Below, piece by piece: positions 1 to 7,983 of a DNA stretch of 64,000 nucleotides. Under the pieces are notes generated by a model, which searched no databases, was not told the origin of the DNA, and saw only the letters and a program-made list of their open reading frames with translations. Position 1 is the first letter of the stretch, and every line of letters starts with the position of its first letter. The stretch comes from AC-37 sp036389295 (GTDB taxonomy: Bacteria > Actinomycetota > Thermoleophilia > Solirubrobacterales > Thermoleophilaceae), in NCBI GenBank assembly GCA_036389295.1, contig DASVQB010000060.1:124001-188000 (forward strand), read 5' to 3'. A program made the position numbers and the translations under genes.

Positions 1-2207
1 GTCGCCGGCCGCTCGAAGACCGTCAGCAGGACGCGAGGGACTAAATTCGCGCCCTGTCGGACGAGCGCGCCGTAGGGGGAAATGTAGTCCCCCGTGGCGA
101 CGATGACCGGTCCCTCCGCTTGACTCAGAAGCTCCTTGACTTCCGACCACGGCCGGTAATGGTCGGGAACGTGCCCTTCCCACCAGAGTGCCACGTCAGG
201 CATGGGCCGACTCTGTAGCGCTTCGGTGCGAGAGCCGAAGACCACGCATGCGGGAATGGGGAAGGGCTGCGGGCGGACGCCGCTCAGTTCCCATGGTTGA
301 TCGAAGGCCACCGTCAGAGCGCTCTCTTTGCTCGCGTAGTTCGCCGCTCGAAAGCCCTCGTACTGAGGGCGCGAGAGGGCGGCGTAAGGCATGACGAAGC
401 CGAACCGCCCCCCGCCGGTCAGGTACAGCTCGCAGCTCCGCTCGACGAAAAGCCCCGCGAAATCTTGACTCGTGACGACCTGTGCCGCCGCCCACAGGTG
501 GCGCTCAGTCGAGAGTCGCCTGAACTCCTGCTGCATCGCCTCTGACATCGCGTTGTAACGCAGCCACGGTGGGTTCCCGACCAGCCGGTCTACGCGATGC
601 TCAGGACGGGTGAACTCGTACGGCCGCGCGAGGTTCCGAACGTAATAGCCCCAGATGTGGTCTCGACCGTGATCGTGTAGGTGGCACAGCGCGACGAACG
701 TCGTCTCGAGTTCCGCGCGGTCTGCGTTTGGCACGTCGTATCGCTTCAGGACCGCCTTGATGGAGGGGGGCTTGCTTCCGGGGGTCCGGTCGGCTGCGTA
801 CCGGGCGAGTTCTTCGACCAGTCGGTCGAACTGCGCGGCATCCGCGACGACTGACTCCGGGAAGGACAGGGCGCGGGCGAACAGCTCCAATCCGTCGGTC
901 GTGTAGATCGTTATGCCGCCCGTTGACAGGACGCTCGTGTCTTGCGCGAACTGGATGCTGTCACCGAGGTAAACAGGAATCGAAAGCCGCCCTCGATCCT
1001 GGAGACGGTCGCTGCCGATGGCGAGGAGGTACGTCACTCGAGCCAGGGTCACGGCGACCGGATGAAGATCGACTCCGAACACCCGCCGCGTGACGGTCTC
1101 GACCGCCTCGGCGTTCGCAACGCCGGCCGCGTCGGCTGCCTGCAGGTAGCGCCTTACCGCCCAGAACAGAAAGGTTCCGCTGCCACACGCTGGGTCGAGA
1201 ACTCTCTGATCGAGCGGCTCGTCCACGACCTCCTCGACCATTCGCTCCGCCAGCCAGTCCGGGGTGTAGTACTCACCGAGCTGGTGGCGGGTTTCCGCGT
1301 CGATGACGGACTCGTAGAGAACCTTCAGCACGTCGTGGTCAACTTGCGTCCAGTCGAAGCGCGAGAGGCGTGCGGCTAACCCCTCTACGAAGGACGCGCC
1401 CAAGTCGCTTTCCACCGGCCAGTCGAAGAAGTCCGCCTCGACGACGCCGGTTATCCCTCGTTCGCGGAAGGCGTCTCCGGCGACGAGTTCACGCGGCGAT
1501 ACCGCCCCGCCTCGAAGGTCGAAGCCCATCAGAGTATGGGCGATTACCTCAGCGGTAAGGACGAGGTACGTGTGCTCGATAAACAGCTGGTCGTCATCGG
1601 TGAAGTGCGTGCCGAACGCGGCTGCGAGCAGACGCGACCAGAGTTCGCGCTTGAGTCGGACCTCCGAGTCGTCCTTGTGCTGGAGGTAAACGGTCCGCAG
1701 CTCCGCGAGATCAAGTCTCGATCCTGGTGACGCCGCGCCGAGCTTCCGCTCAACCTCACGCGGGGTAGGCAGGAGTTGCTCCGCGGTGGAAAGAACGCCT
1801 TCGAGCCAGACGAGCAAGCCGTCGACGTCGGGGTTTTCCGACTTGACCGCGAAGGTCGAGATCGACTCCAGCATCCCGTACGGCACGTGGAGGTGGAACA
1901 GCTCCCAGTCTGCACCGTCCGTGAGCAACCCGACGTACCGCTGGCCCAGTTCTTCCGTGCGGTCCGCGACGTAGCCCTGCAACTGGTCAGCGGCCTCCGT
2001 CCGTAAGTTGCCGACGCGCAGGTCCTTCTTGCACTCGATGACCGCGCGGCCAGTCTCGATGTCGATGCGTCGCCGCCCAGGCGCCGGGGTCTCCAGCCGA
2101 ACCTCTGGGTCTTCGAGACTCAGGTTGCCGTAGAGCAGGAGTGTTCGGACTCCGCTCTGGATGTCGGCCTCCGACCTCGGCTTCGACCGGTCTGCAAGCT
2201 CGGCCAC
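1..2207 (-). CDS. Type IIG-like restriction/N6-adenine DNA methyltransferase, 3' end outside window
   Basis: The minus-strand frame is open from about 2341 to the window edge, giving at least 735 residues from a GTG at 2207. The N-terminal part has a PD-(D/E)XK-like nuclease signature (D49, then E58-C-K60 in IECKKDL). A central LGEYYTP stretch follows, then the SAM-binding motif DPACGSGTF near residue 338, GVDLHPVAVTLAR, and the catalytic NPPW at about residue 545 (nt 564-575). Nuclease plus gamma-class N6-methylase in one chain is typical of type IIG/Eco57I-like enzymes that cut and modify DNA and carry a C-terminal specificity domain, here unseen. The start is uncertain because there is no clear ribosome binding site. 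Codon use is less GC-biased than in the neighbours (TTT, TTA, ATA, AAA occur), which fits acquisition by transfer along with the adjacent integrase remnant. Confidence 0.85.
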   Translation of the reverse strand, partial: MAELADRSKPRSEADIQSGVRTLLLYGNLSLEDPEVRLETPAPGRRRIDIETGRAVIECKKDLRVGNLRTEAADQLQGYVADRTEELGQRYVGLLTDGADWELFHLHVPYGMLESISTFAVKSENPDVDGLLVWLEGVLSTAEQLLPTPREVERKLGAASPGSRLDLAELRTVYLQHKDDSEVRLKRELWSRLLAAAFGTHFTDDDQLFIEHTYLVLTAEVIAHTLMGFDLRGGAVSPRELVAGDAFRERGITGVVEADFFDWPVESDLGASFVEGLAARLSRFDWTQVDHDVLKVLYESVIDAETRHQLGEYYTPDWLAERMVEEVVDEPLDQRVLDPACGSGTFLFWAVRRYLQAADAAGVANAEAVETVTRRVFGVDLHPVAVTLARVTYLLAIGSDRLQDRGRLSIPVYLGDSIQFAQDTSVLSTGGITIYTTDGLELFARALSFPESVVADAAQFDRLVEELARYAADRTPGSKPPSIKAVLKRYDVPNADRAELETTFVALCHLHDHGRDHIWGYYVRNLARPYEFTRPEHRVDRLVGNPPWLRYNAMSEAMQQEFRRLSTERHLWAAAQVVTSQDFAGLFVERSCELYLTGGGRFGFVMPYAALSRPQYEGFRAANYASKESALTVAFDQPWELSGVRPQPFPIPACVVFGSRTEALQSRPMPDVALWWEGHVPDHYRPWSEVKELLSQAEGPVIVATGDYISPYGALVRQGANLVPRVLLTVFERPA

Positions 2208-2430
2208 AAGCTGCGTGAGGTCAACTGTTCCTGTGGCGGTCAGCGTTCCGGAGTGAAGAGGACTATTCGGGCCTTCGTCGTGGCGGACGCTATCGCGTGC
2301 CCGGCTCTGGCTTCCGGGCCGCCGTCGTTCGACTAGCTGATGTCAGACACGCAACCCAACCCCGCGCAGGGACTTGCGCTCCGCACCGCCCGACTGCCGA
2401 GGCCGTCGAGGAGCAGGACACGCGGCCGTT

Positions 2431-2864
2431 CACACGCAACAGCTCGGCGCCTTCCTGGCGGTCGTTTCCATTCGCCACAAGCTGTTCTTCGAGTTGCTGG
2501 CGGCAACGGGGCTTGCGGATCTCCGAGGTAGAGCGACGGCACCTGCATCTCGACGGGTCGAACTGCCCCCGACGCTGGTGGATTCGCTTCGCGCCCATCT
2601 CGCGGCGAGCGGATGGCTTGACGATTACTCGCCGGTCTTCCCGTCCCTGGCGGGCACGTACCTGAACGCCGACAACCTCTACAAGCGCGTGCTGAAGCCT
2701 GTTGCAGAGGAGATTGACGCGCCATGGGCTGGCTTCCACACTTCCGCCACACCTGCGCCTCGCTGCTCTTTCAGCGCGGCTGGAACGCAGTCCAGGTCCA
2801 GCTGGAGCGGTACGTGCATCTCATGGACGATCTCGGTTCGGGGCTCGACGTCGGGGCGGAGTAG
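2431..2864 (+). pseudogene. Degenerate tyrosine recombinase (phage-type integrase), C-terminal catalytic domain
   Basis: Three reading frames must be joined to recover an integrase catalytic domain. Frame one gives LFFELLAATGL (about 2490), a second frame gives the catalytic-arginine segment RISEVERRHLHLDGS, the first frame returns with VFPSLAGTYLNADNLYKRVL (2637-2695), and a third gives HFRHTCASLLFQRGWNAVQVQ and RYVHLMDDL, ending at TAG 2862-2864. The HxxR motif and a tyrosine context survive. The RWLGHH segment normally between VQVQ and the tyrosine is deleted, and about 30 residues after HLHLDGS are missing. The N-terminal DNA-binding half is absent. The gene cannot make an active enzyme. 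Its 3' end lies about 107 nt before a tRNA-Gly fragment, as expected for an integrase next to its attachment site. Confidence 0.85.
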
Positions 2865-2970
2865 CGCCTGGCAACAAGGTGGCAACGGACGGCACGGGAG
2901 TCCACGCTGCGACCCTGTCCCTGGCGACCTGGACTGGCTGCATAACCCCCTGGCCTACAGGGAAGTCGCG

Positions 2971-3019
2971 CCTCTGCTTCCCAAGCCGAAGGTCGCGGGT
3001 TCGAGACCCGTCGTCCGCT
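2971..3019 (+). other. 3' half of tRNA-Gly(CCC), probable attachment-site (att) scar
   Basis: The segment matches the anticodon loop TTCCCAA, the variable region, a T-arm (GCGGG, loop TTCGAGA, CCCGT) and the 3' acceptor strand CGTCCGC of an actinobacterial tRNA-Gly with anticodon CCC. The anticodon stem is already imperfect, and the upstream bases (2920-2970) show no D-arm or 5' acceptor strand, so this is not a working tRNA gene. Tyrosine integrases commonly recombine in the 3' half of tRNA genes. Beside the decayed integrase, this reads as an att remnant marking the end of an integrated element. The intact tRNA gene would lie elsewhere. Confidence 0.7.
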
Positions 3020-3129
3020 TCGAGGCGCGCCGCTCGTCCTCGACCTCCAAGAGCACGCGGCGGCGACGGCCGGTGGCTGCGCGGCGGTCAGCATCCCGAT
3101 CCGCGGCTACCTTGAACCCGGTGCGTGAG

Positions 3130-3789
3130 ATGGCCCCTCACTCGGCCAAGGCCCGCCTGCGGCACCCGCGGAGCCGCGGGACCGCCGCGGCGGCGATCGT
3201 GCTGGTGGCCCTGGGGCTCGGGCTCGGGGATCGCCCGCCCGACCGCGCCGAGGCGAGCGCGTCGCACGACCGGTACTGCGTCGACGCCGAGTGCACCGGC
3301 ACAAAGGGGTCCGACCGGATCGTCGCCAGCGACGGCGACGACACCGTCCACGCGCTCGGCGGCGACGACACCGTCCACGGACTCCGCGGCGACGACCTCG
3401 TCTACGGGCAGTCTGGCCGCGACGTCCTGCTCGGCGACGAGAAGGGCGAGGGAGGCAAGGACGAGCTGCACGGCGGCTCCGAGTACGACCGGATCTTCGG
3501 CATGGCCGGCCGGGACCGGCTCTACGGCGACTCCGGGGGCGACGTCGTCCACGGCGGCGACGGGTCCGGCGACCGGATGTACGGCGGTCCGGGCGACGAC
3601 ACGCTGGACGACGCGCCGCGGACCAGGGCCGGCCGCGACTACTTCTACGGCGGGCCGGGCGACGACGACATCTACAGCCGCGACGGGTTGCGCGACAAGG
3701 TGAGCTGCGGCTCCGGCTCGGACATCGCCAAGGCCGACCACGCGGACGCGGTCGCCGACGACTGCGAGCGCGTCGTCCGCATCGGCTGA
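3130..3789 (+). CDS. Secreted RTX-like calcium-binding repeat protein
   Basis: The product is 219 residues from ATG 3130. A basic N-terminus and a hydrophobic stretch (about residues 16-33) look like a signal peptide. After that come repeated aspartate/glycine-rich nonapeptide-like units such as GGDDTVHGLRGDD, GRDRLYGDSGGD and GGPGDDTLDD, the hemolysin-type calcium-binding pattern that folds as a parallel beta-roll when Ca2+ binds outside the cell. Cysteines occur near both ends of the repeat region. The same frame is open back into the integrase remnant, but that upstream part is not this protein. Such proteins are common and mostly uncharacterised in Solirubrobacterales. Role unknown; surface or matrix protein is an inference. 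Confidence 0.8.
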   Translation: MAPHSAKARLRHPRSRGTAAAAIVLVALGLGLGDRPPDRAEASASHDRYCVDAECTGTKGSDRIVASDGDDTVHALGGDDTVHGLRGDDLVYGQSGRDVLLGDEKGEGGKDELHGGSEYDRIFGMAGRDRLYGDSGGDVVHGGDGSGDRMYGGPGDDTLDDAPRTRAGRDYFYGGPGDDDIYSRDGLRDKVSCGSGSDIAKADHADAVADDCERVVRIG

Positions 3790-3859
3790 CGACCGCCGCG
3801 GATTGGCCCCACCCCCTCCCGGGTAACGCCCCGCCACACACTGGAACCCAGGAGGCGGA

Positions 3860-4345
3860 ATGGCGGAGTTGACGCAGCTCGAGGAGAAGCTGGCCGAGGT
3901 CATGGGGCTCGCTCAGGCGGCCCAGGGGTCGACCAGCAAGGTCGCGAAGCTCGTGGACGACGAGCAGGTCTCGGGCACGCTCGAGCGGATGGGCCAGGAG
4001 GCGAAGGAGACCGAGGAGCGCTGCGCCAAGCTCGCCGACTCGATCGAGGGCAAGAAGACCGCGATCGTCGAGAAGGCGCGCGAGACCAAGCAGGAGGCCG
4101 AGGCGATGATGGGCGACTACCTCGGCGACGACGTCGACGCGCTCGACGGCCTGGAGTTCCTGATCATGGCCGAGGCGGGCGAGCTGGGCCACGTCGAGAT
4201 CGTCGGCGCGATGAACGAGGAGCTCGGGGAGCAGCCGGTCCGGGAGCTCGTCGAGTGGGCGCTCCCGGTCCAGCGTCGCCACTTCGAGCAGACCCGGGAC
4301 GCCGCGCTGGAGCTCGCCCGCCGCGAGGCGGCCGAGGTCGGCTGA
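3860..4345 (+). CDS. Acidic helical protein, ferritin-like/DUF892-like (hypothetical)
   Basis: The product is 161 residues with a good Shine-Dalgarno sequence (AGGAGG, 6 nt before ATG 3860). The sequence is almost entirely alpha-helical and rich in E, K and A. Its C-terminal half contains EAGELGHVEIVGAMNEEL, resembling the glutamate/histidine helices of ferritin-like four-helix bundles. There is no signal peptide or membrane segment. It lies directly upstream of a tandem DUF892 (YciE/YciF-like) gene, which supports a related stress or iron-storage-like role, but metal ligands cannot be assigned with certainty. Function unknown. Confidence 0.65.
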   Translation: MAELTQLEEKLAEVMGLAQAAQGSTSKVAKLVDDEQVSGTLERMGQEAKETEERCAKLADSIEGKKTAIVEKARETKQEAEAMMGDYLGDDVDALDGLEFLIMAEAGELGHVEIVGAMNEELGEQPVRELVEWALPVQRRHFEQTRDAALELARREAAEVG

Positions 4346-4368
4346 CCGCCCGCGGCCCGCGGACGACC

Positions 4369-4404
4369 GCACGACGAGCGCGACCGGCACGACGAGCGCG
4401 ACCG
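4369..4404. repeat. Two tandem copies of an 18-bp unit
   Basis: GCACGACGAGCGCGACCG occurs twice end to end (4369-4386 and 4387-4404), and the first bases of a third copy follow. The repeat fills the gap between the two ferritin-like genes, just before the ATG at 4424, where no Shine-Dalgarno sequence is seen. Confidence 0.9.
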
Positions 4405-4423
4405 GCACCACCGGACAAAGCAG

Positions 4424-5398
4424 ATGACCCTCGACGAGCAGCTCACCAAGCACCTCACCGACGTCCACTCGATCGAGGAGCAGGCGCTCCAGCAGCTCGA
4501 GACGGCCCCGGACATCGCCGGCGACGACCGGCTCGCGACCGCCTTCCGCGAGCACCTGGCCGAGACCGAGGACCAGGAGCGCCGCGTGCGCGAGCGACTC
4601 ACCGCACGCGGCGCCGACCCCTCGAGGACCAAGGACCTCGTCGCCCGCGCCGGCGGAATCGGGATGCTGCTGTTCGCGAGGTCCCAGCCGGACACCCCGG
4701 GCAAGCTGACCGCCCACGCCTACTCCTACGAGCACATGGAGCTCGCGGCCTACGACCTGCTCGCGATCGTGGCCGACCGCGCGGGCGACGGGGAGACGGC
4801 CGCCATGGCCCGCGAGATCCGCGAGCAGGAGGCCGCCATGGCCGAGCGGCTGGCGGCGGGCTTCGACCGGGCGGTCGAGGCCTCGCTCCGCGACGTCGAC
4901 CCGTCCGACCTCGCGGAGCAGCTCACGAAGTACCTCGCCGACGCCCACGCCATCGAGGCGCAGGCGATCCAGCTCCTCGAGTCGGGGCCGAGGATCGCGG
5001 GCGAGTCGGCGCTGGCCCGCGTCCTCGCGGAGCACCTGGACGAGACGAGGTCCCAGCAGGCGCGCGTGAGCGACCGCCTGGCCGCCCACGGAGCCGGCCC
5101 CTCCCGCCTCAAGGACGCCGTCATGCGCGTCGGCGGCCTCAACCTGGGCGCCTTCTTCGCCGCCCAGCCCGGCGACACCCCGGCCAAGCTCGCCGGCTTC
5201 GCCTTCGCTTTCGAGCACCTGGAGATCGCCGCCTACGAGCAGCTCAAGCGCGTCGCCACCCGCGCCGGCGACGGCGAGACCGCCGACCTCGCGGAGGCCG
5301 TCGTCGCCGAGGAGCGGGCCGCCGCCGCCCAGATCCGCGAGCAGTTCGAGCCCGCGGTCGACGCCTCGCTCGACGGCCAGGCGCCGGCCGGGAGCTGA
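4424..5398 (+). CDS. Tandem DUF892 (YciE/YciF-type) ferritin-like protein
   Basis: The 324-residue protein is made of two homologous halves of about 160 residues. LTKHLTDVHSIEEQALQQLE near residue 7 is matched by LTKYLADAHAIEAQAIQLLE near residue 167; EHMELAAYDLL is matched by EHLEIAAYEQL; both halves share GDTPAKL/PDTPGKL and RAGDGETA. The conserved E, H and ExxH residues fit the diiron-like centre of the DUF892 ferritin-like superfamily, linked to stress responses in other bacteria. Usual family members have a single domain of about 160-170 residues, so this is an internal duplication fused into one chain. Cytoplasmic, no signal peptide. It probably shares a transcript with the upstream helical protein. 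Confidence 0.85.
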   Translation: MTLDEQLTKHLTDVHSIEEQALQQLETAPDIAGDDRLATAFREHLAETEDQERRVRERLTARGADPSRTKDLVARAGGIGMLLFARSQPDTPGKLTAHAYSYEHMELAAYDLLAIVADRAGDGETAAMAREIREQEAAMAERLAAGFDRAVEASLRDVDPSDLAEQLTKYLADAHAIEAQAIQLLESGPRIAGESALARVLAEHLDETRSQQARVSDRLAAHGAGPSRLKDAVMRVGGLNLGAFFAAQPGDTPAKLAGFAFAFEHLEIAAYEQLKRVATRAGDGETADLAEAVVAEERAAAAQIREQFEPAVDASLDGQAPAGS

Positions 5399-5941
5399 TC
5401 AGCCCGCAACCGCGGCGCTGCTCGCGCCGGCGCCCACCCCGGCCGCCCCGGCCGCGGAGATCGACGCCGCTATGTGCGTCTCCGCGAGGTGGGTCGCGAG
5501 GGCGACGATCAGGTCGAGGTCGTGGCGGGCCAGCAGCTCGTCGCCGAGCGCGAGCGTGAAGTAGCGCTGCGGGAAGAGCCAGGGCGTGCGCGCGCTCGCC
5601 AGGTCGCCGAACGTGCACCGGTGCCCGAGGAAGCTCCGGCCGAAGACGGGGATCGTCTCGCCGCCGGGAAGCACGATCTCGGTCCCGCGCAGGGCGCGCC
5701 GGGTCACGGCGGCCACGAGGTCCCCGTCGGCCCCGAGGACCTGCGCCGGGGCGCCGTCCGACGCCGGCCTGACGCGCCATTCGCCGCCGGCCGTCGCCAG
5801 CACGGCCTCGTAGGGGGCGGCCGCGCTGCCGCGGCGGCCCTCGACGACCACCTGGCCGGCGGGGTCCGTCGCCACGAGCGCGGTCCCGCGCTCGCGGACG
5901 CGAACCTTCAGGGGAGAGGAGACGATCAACGCCGGGGCCAC
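5399..5941 (-). CDS. Hypothetical protein, possibly LURP-one/scramblase-like beta-barrel
   Basis: This 180-residue product starts at GTG 5941 (a TTG at 5929 is an alternative; neither has a clear ribosome binding site). It begins with beta-strand-rich sequence LKVRVRERGTALVATDPAG, continues through a set of short strands with GGETIPVFGRSFLGHR, and ends with a hydrophobic helix (LDLIVALATHLAETHIAAS) and an alanine/glycine-rich tail. The strand pattern followed by one C-terminal helix loosely resembles LURP-one-related/Tubby-like folds, but no diagnostic motif is visible, so the assignment is weak. It lies 35 nt downstream of the MFS exporter stop on the same strand and may be cotranscribed with it. 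Confidence 0.55.
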   Translation of the reverse strand: MAPALIVSSPLKVRVRERGTALVATDPAGQVVVEGRRGSAAAPYEAVLATAGGEWRVRPASDGAPAQVLGADGDLVAAVTRRALRGTEIVLPGGETIPVFGRSFLGHRCTFGDLASARTPWLFPQRYFTLALGDELLARHDLDLIVALATHLAETHIAASISAAGAAGVGAGASSAAVAG

Positions 5942-5976
5942 CGCGCGAGGGGGGGTTGCGGCGGCGGCCCCGGCGC

Positions 5977-7383
5977 CTAGATCGCCGGCTCCAGTCCGGC
6001 CTGTGGGGGGGCCTCCACGGGAGCCGCAGGCTCCCTGCGTCGGGTGAACAGGCCGAGCCCGAGCAGAATTAGTCCCGCCGCCGTCGAGCAGAGGGACATG
6101 TAGATCCAGCTTCGGTCGAACGCTTCGAGGATGCCGGTGGGTCCGGGCGTCCCGAACAGGGCGACGAACGCCGCAACGCCCACGGCGGCGCCGACCTGCC
6201 GCGAGGTGGCCAGCCCGGCGATCCCGGTCGCCAGCCGCTCCTCCGGCACGGCTAGCACCGCGGCGGCGGTGAACGCCGGCAGGATGAGGCCGACGCCGGC
6301 GCCGCCGATCAGCATCGGGATCAGGTAGTGGGTGACGTACTCGTGCTCCGGTCCGAGACCGGTCCACAGCCCCGTGCCCACGGCGAACATCAGGCCGCCG
6401 GGCGCGCCGAGCGTGGCGGGGCCCACGCGCTCGGCGAGCCGGCTCGCGATGCCGGCGAAGATCGTCGCCATCACCGCGCCGGGGGCGAACCCGAAGCCGG
6501 CGCGCAGCACCGAGTAGCCCCAGACCTCCGTGAGGAACAGGACCCCGCCGAGCAGGAACGCGCCGAAGCCGGCGTAGAAGAGGAGCTGCGCGGCGTTCGC
6601 GAGCGAGAACGCGGGCGAGCGGAACAGGTCGAGCTCGATCACCGGCGCGCGGTGGCGCAGCGAGCGGAGCACGAACAGCGCGCCGATCACGACCGCGGCC
6701 GCGAAGCACCCGAGCGAGCGCTCGTCCCAGCTCCAGTCGTGGCCCTTGACGAGCCCGAGCACCAGCAGGCCGACCGTGGCGACCGCGAGAACCGAGCCGA
6801 CCGCGTCGGGGAGGAGCGCGCGCGGGTCGCGCAGCTCCTGGAGCCGCCGCTGGACGACCAGCACGGTCACGAGCCCGATCGGGATGTTCACGACGAAGAT
6901 CCAGCGCCAGCTCAGCTCGGTCAGGAGCCCGCCGAGCGGCGGCCCCATCGCCGCGCCCACGCCGCCGAGCGCCGCCCAGGCGCCGATCGCCGCCGCCCGC
7001 TGGCCGGCGGGGAACATCGGCAGCACGAGCCCGAGCGAGTTCGGCGTGATGGCCGCGGCCCCGACGCCCTGGAGGACCCGCGCCGCGATCAGGGACTCGT
7101 GGCCGGGCGCGGCGGCGCACAGCCCCGACCCCGCCACGAAGACGACGAGGCCGATCTGGAAGACCTTCTTGCGCCCGACGACGTCGCCGAGCTTGCCGAG
7201 GGGAACGAGCAGGGCGGCGAACACGATCGTGTACGCGTTGAGCACCCACGACAGGCTCGAGAGTGTCGCGTCCGAGAAGTCCCGGCTTATATCCGGGAAC
7301 GCGACGTTCACGATGAAGAGGTCGAGTATGGAGATGAAGATGGCCGGCGCCACGGCTGCGAACGCGCGCCAGCGACCCTCCAC
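5977..7383 (-). CDS. MFS drug/metabolite exporter of the 14-TM DHA2 (EmrB/QacA) family
   Basis: This inner-membrane proton-coupled antiporter has 468 residues from GTG 7383, chosen because GGAGGGGG precedes it by 5 nt. The frame extends upstream to a TTG inside an operator palindrome and is unlikely to start there. The first helix has the DHA2 signature LDLFIVNVAFPDI; motif A-like GKLGDVVGRKKVF, LQGVGAAAITPNSLGL and motif C-like GGVGAAMGPPLGG follow, and about 13-14 hydrophobic segments fill the chain. The substrate cannot be read from the sequence. The gene is divergent from an HxlR regulator across 94 nt, an arrangement typical of regulator-controlled efflux genes. Confidence 0.88.
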   Translation of the reverse strand: MEGRWRAFAAVAPAIFISILDLFIVNVAFPDISRDFSDATLSSLSWVLNAYTIVFAALLVPLGKLGDVVGRKKVFQIGLVVFVAGSGLCAAAPGHESLIAARVLQGVGAAAITPNSLGLVLPMFPAGQRAAAIGAWAALGGVGAAMGPPLGGLLTELSWRWIFVVNIPIGLVTVLVVQRRLQELRDPRALLPDAVGSVLAVATVGLLVLGLVKGHDWSWDERSLGCFAAAVVIGALFVLRSLRHRAPVIELDLFRSPAFSLANAAQLLFYAGFGAFLLGGVLFLTEVWGYSVLRAGFGFAPGAVMATIFAGIASRLAERVGPATLGAPGGLMFAVGTGLWTGLGPEHEYVTHYLIPMLIGGAGVGLILPAFTAAAVLAVPEERLATGIAGLATSRQVGAAVGVAAFVALFGTPGPTGILEAFDRSWIYMSLCSTAAGLILLGLGLFTRRREPAAPVEAPPQAGLEPAI

Positions 7384-7438
7384 GTTGACCCCCTCCGGCT
7401 CACCGCCCTGCATCGCCGGCGGCACGTTACACGAGTCG

Positions 7439-7453
7439 GTTGCATGATGCAAC
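7439..7453. promoter_or_regulatory. 15-bp inverted repeat, candidate HxlR operator
   Basis: GTTGCATGATGCAAC is a perfect 7-1-7 inverted repeat in the divergent MFS/HxlR intergenic region. It overlaps the -35 position of the likely hxlR promoter, which suits autoregulation and control of the exporter. No binding data; inference from position. Confidence 0.6.
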
Positions 7454-7463
7454 CTGAACTGGA

Positions 7464-7469
7464 TACAGT
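7464..7469 (+). promoter_or_regulatory. -10 box TACAGT for the HxlR gene (leaderless)
   Basis: TACAGT ends 8 nt before ATG 7478. A TTGCAT at 7440-7445, inside the inverted repeat, is a weak -35 match at 18-nt spacing. Confidence 0.5.
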
Positions 7470-7477
7470 ATGCGCGG

Positions 7478-7957
7478 ATGCTCGACCGAGAGTACAGGGG
7501 TCAGGTCTGCTCCATCGCGCGTGCACTGGAGATCGTGGGCGATCGCTGGACGCTCCTGATCCTCCGCGACACGATGCGCGGCATCCAGCGGTTCGACCAG
7601 ATCCGCGACAGCCTCGGCGTCGCCAGCAACGTGCTGTCGAACCGGCTCGACCGCCTCTGCGAGGAGGGGATCCTCGAGCGGCATGCGTACCGGACGCGGC
7701 CCGCCCGCTACGAGTACCGGGTTACCCGCAAGGGAGCGAGCCTCTGGCCGACGCTCTTCATGCTGATGAAGTGGGGCGACCGGTTCTACGCCTCCGAGCT
7801 CGGCCCGCCGCTCCTCACGGTCCACCGCGGCTGCGGCGGCGAGGTCGACCACAGGCTCGTCTGCCCCGAGTGCGGCGAGCGCGTGAGCATCCGCGACCTC
7901 GACGTGATCCCCGGGCCGGGCGCGCCCGACCAGGTCCAGCTCGCGGCGTACGCGTAG
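7478..7957 (+). CDS. HxlR-family winged-helix transcriptional regulator
   Basis: The product is 159 residues. The HxlR signature is clear: CSIARALEIVGDRWTLLILRD (residues 9-29), the recognition region FDQIRDSLGVASNVLSNRLDRL and the wing RPARYEYRVTRKG. The C-terminal part carries a zinc-ribbon-like C-x(8)-C-x2-C arrangement (CGGEVDHRLVCPECGERV), seen in a subset of HxlR proteins and possibly structural. HxlR dimers usually respond to redox or electrophile stress or to small ligands. The gene is divergent from the MFS exporter and starts 8 nt after a TACAGT box with no Shine-Dalgarno sequence, so its mRNA is probably leaderless. Confidence 0.9.
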   Translation: MLDREYRGQVCSIARALEIVGDRWTLLILRDTMRGIQRFDQIRDSLGVASNVLSNRLDRLCEEGILERHAYRTRPARYEYRVTRKGASLWPTLFMLMKWGDRFYASELGPPLLTVHRGCGGEVDHRLVCPECGERVSIRDLDVIPGPGAPDQVQLAAYA

Positions 7958-7958
7958 C

Positions 7959-7972
7959 GGCCGGCGCCGGCC
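7959..7972. repeat. 14-bp perfect palindrome between hxlR and the acyltransferase gene
   Basis: GGCCGGCGCCGGCC directly follows the HxlR stop codon and precedes ATG 7984. It could be an attenuating hairpin or only a GC-rich coincidence; there is no T-tract. Confidence 0.4.
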
Positions 7973-7983
7973 CCGCGGGCCCG

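Noticed and set aside
2920..3019. A complete tRNA gene
   Set aside because: Only the anticodon-loop-to-acceptor half is present; no D-arm or 5' acceptor strand is found upstream.
3310..3720. Repeats in this region as a CRISPR or DNA repeat array
   Set aside because: The periodicity is at codon level and encodes GGDD-type calcium-binding units; there are no equal spacers.
2374..3789. One long plus-strand frame joining the integrase remnant to the calcium-binding repeats (471 codons)
   Set aside because: The integrase part needs other frames and a tRNA fragment interrupts the region; the repeat protein has its own start and signal peptide at 3130.
3107..5218. Long minus-strand frame over the ferritin-like genes (703 codons)
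   Set aside because: The plus-strand frames contain recognisable domains, Shine-Dalgarno sites and internal duplication; the minus frame is Arg/Leu/Val-rich antisense shadow typical of high GC.
5942..7249. Extension of the 5399-5941 gene upstream in the same frame (616 codons)
   Set aside because: It reads out of frame through the MFS gene as Arg/Pro-rich sequence.
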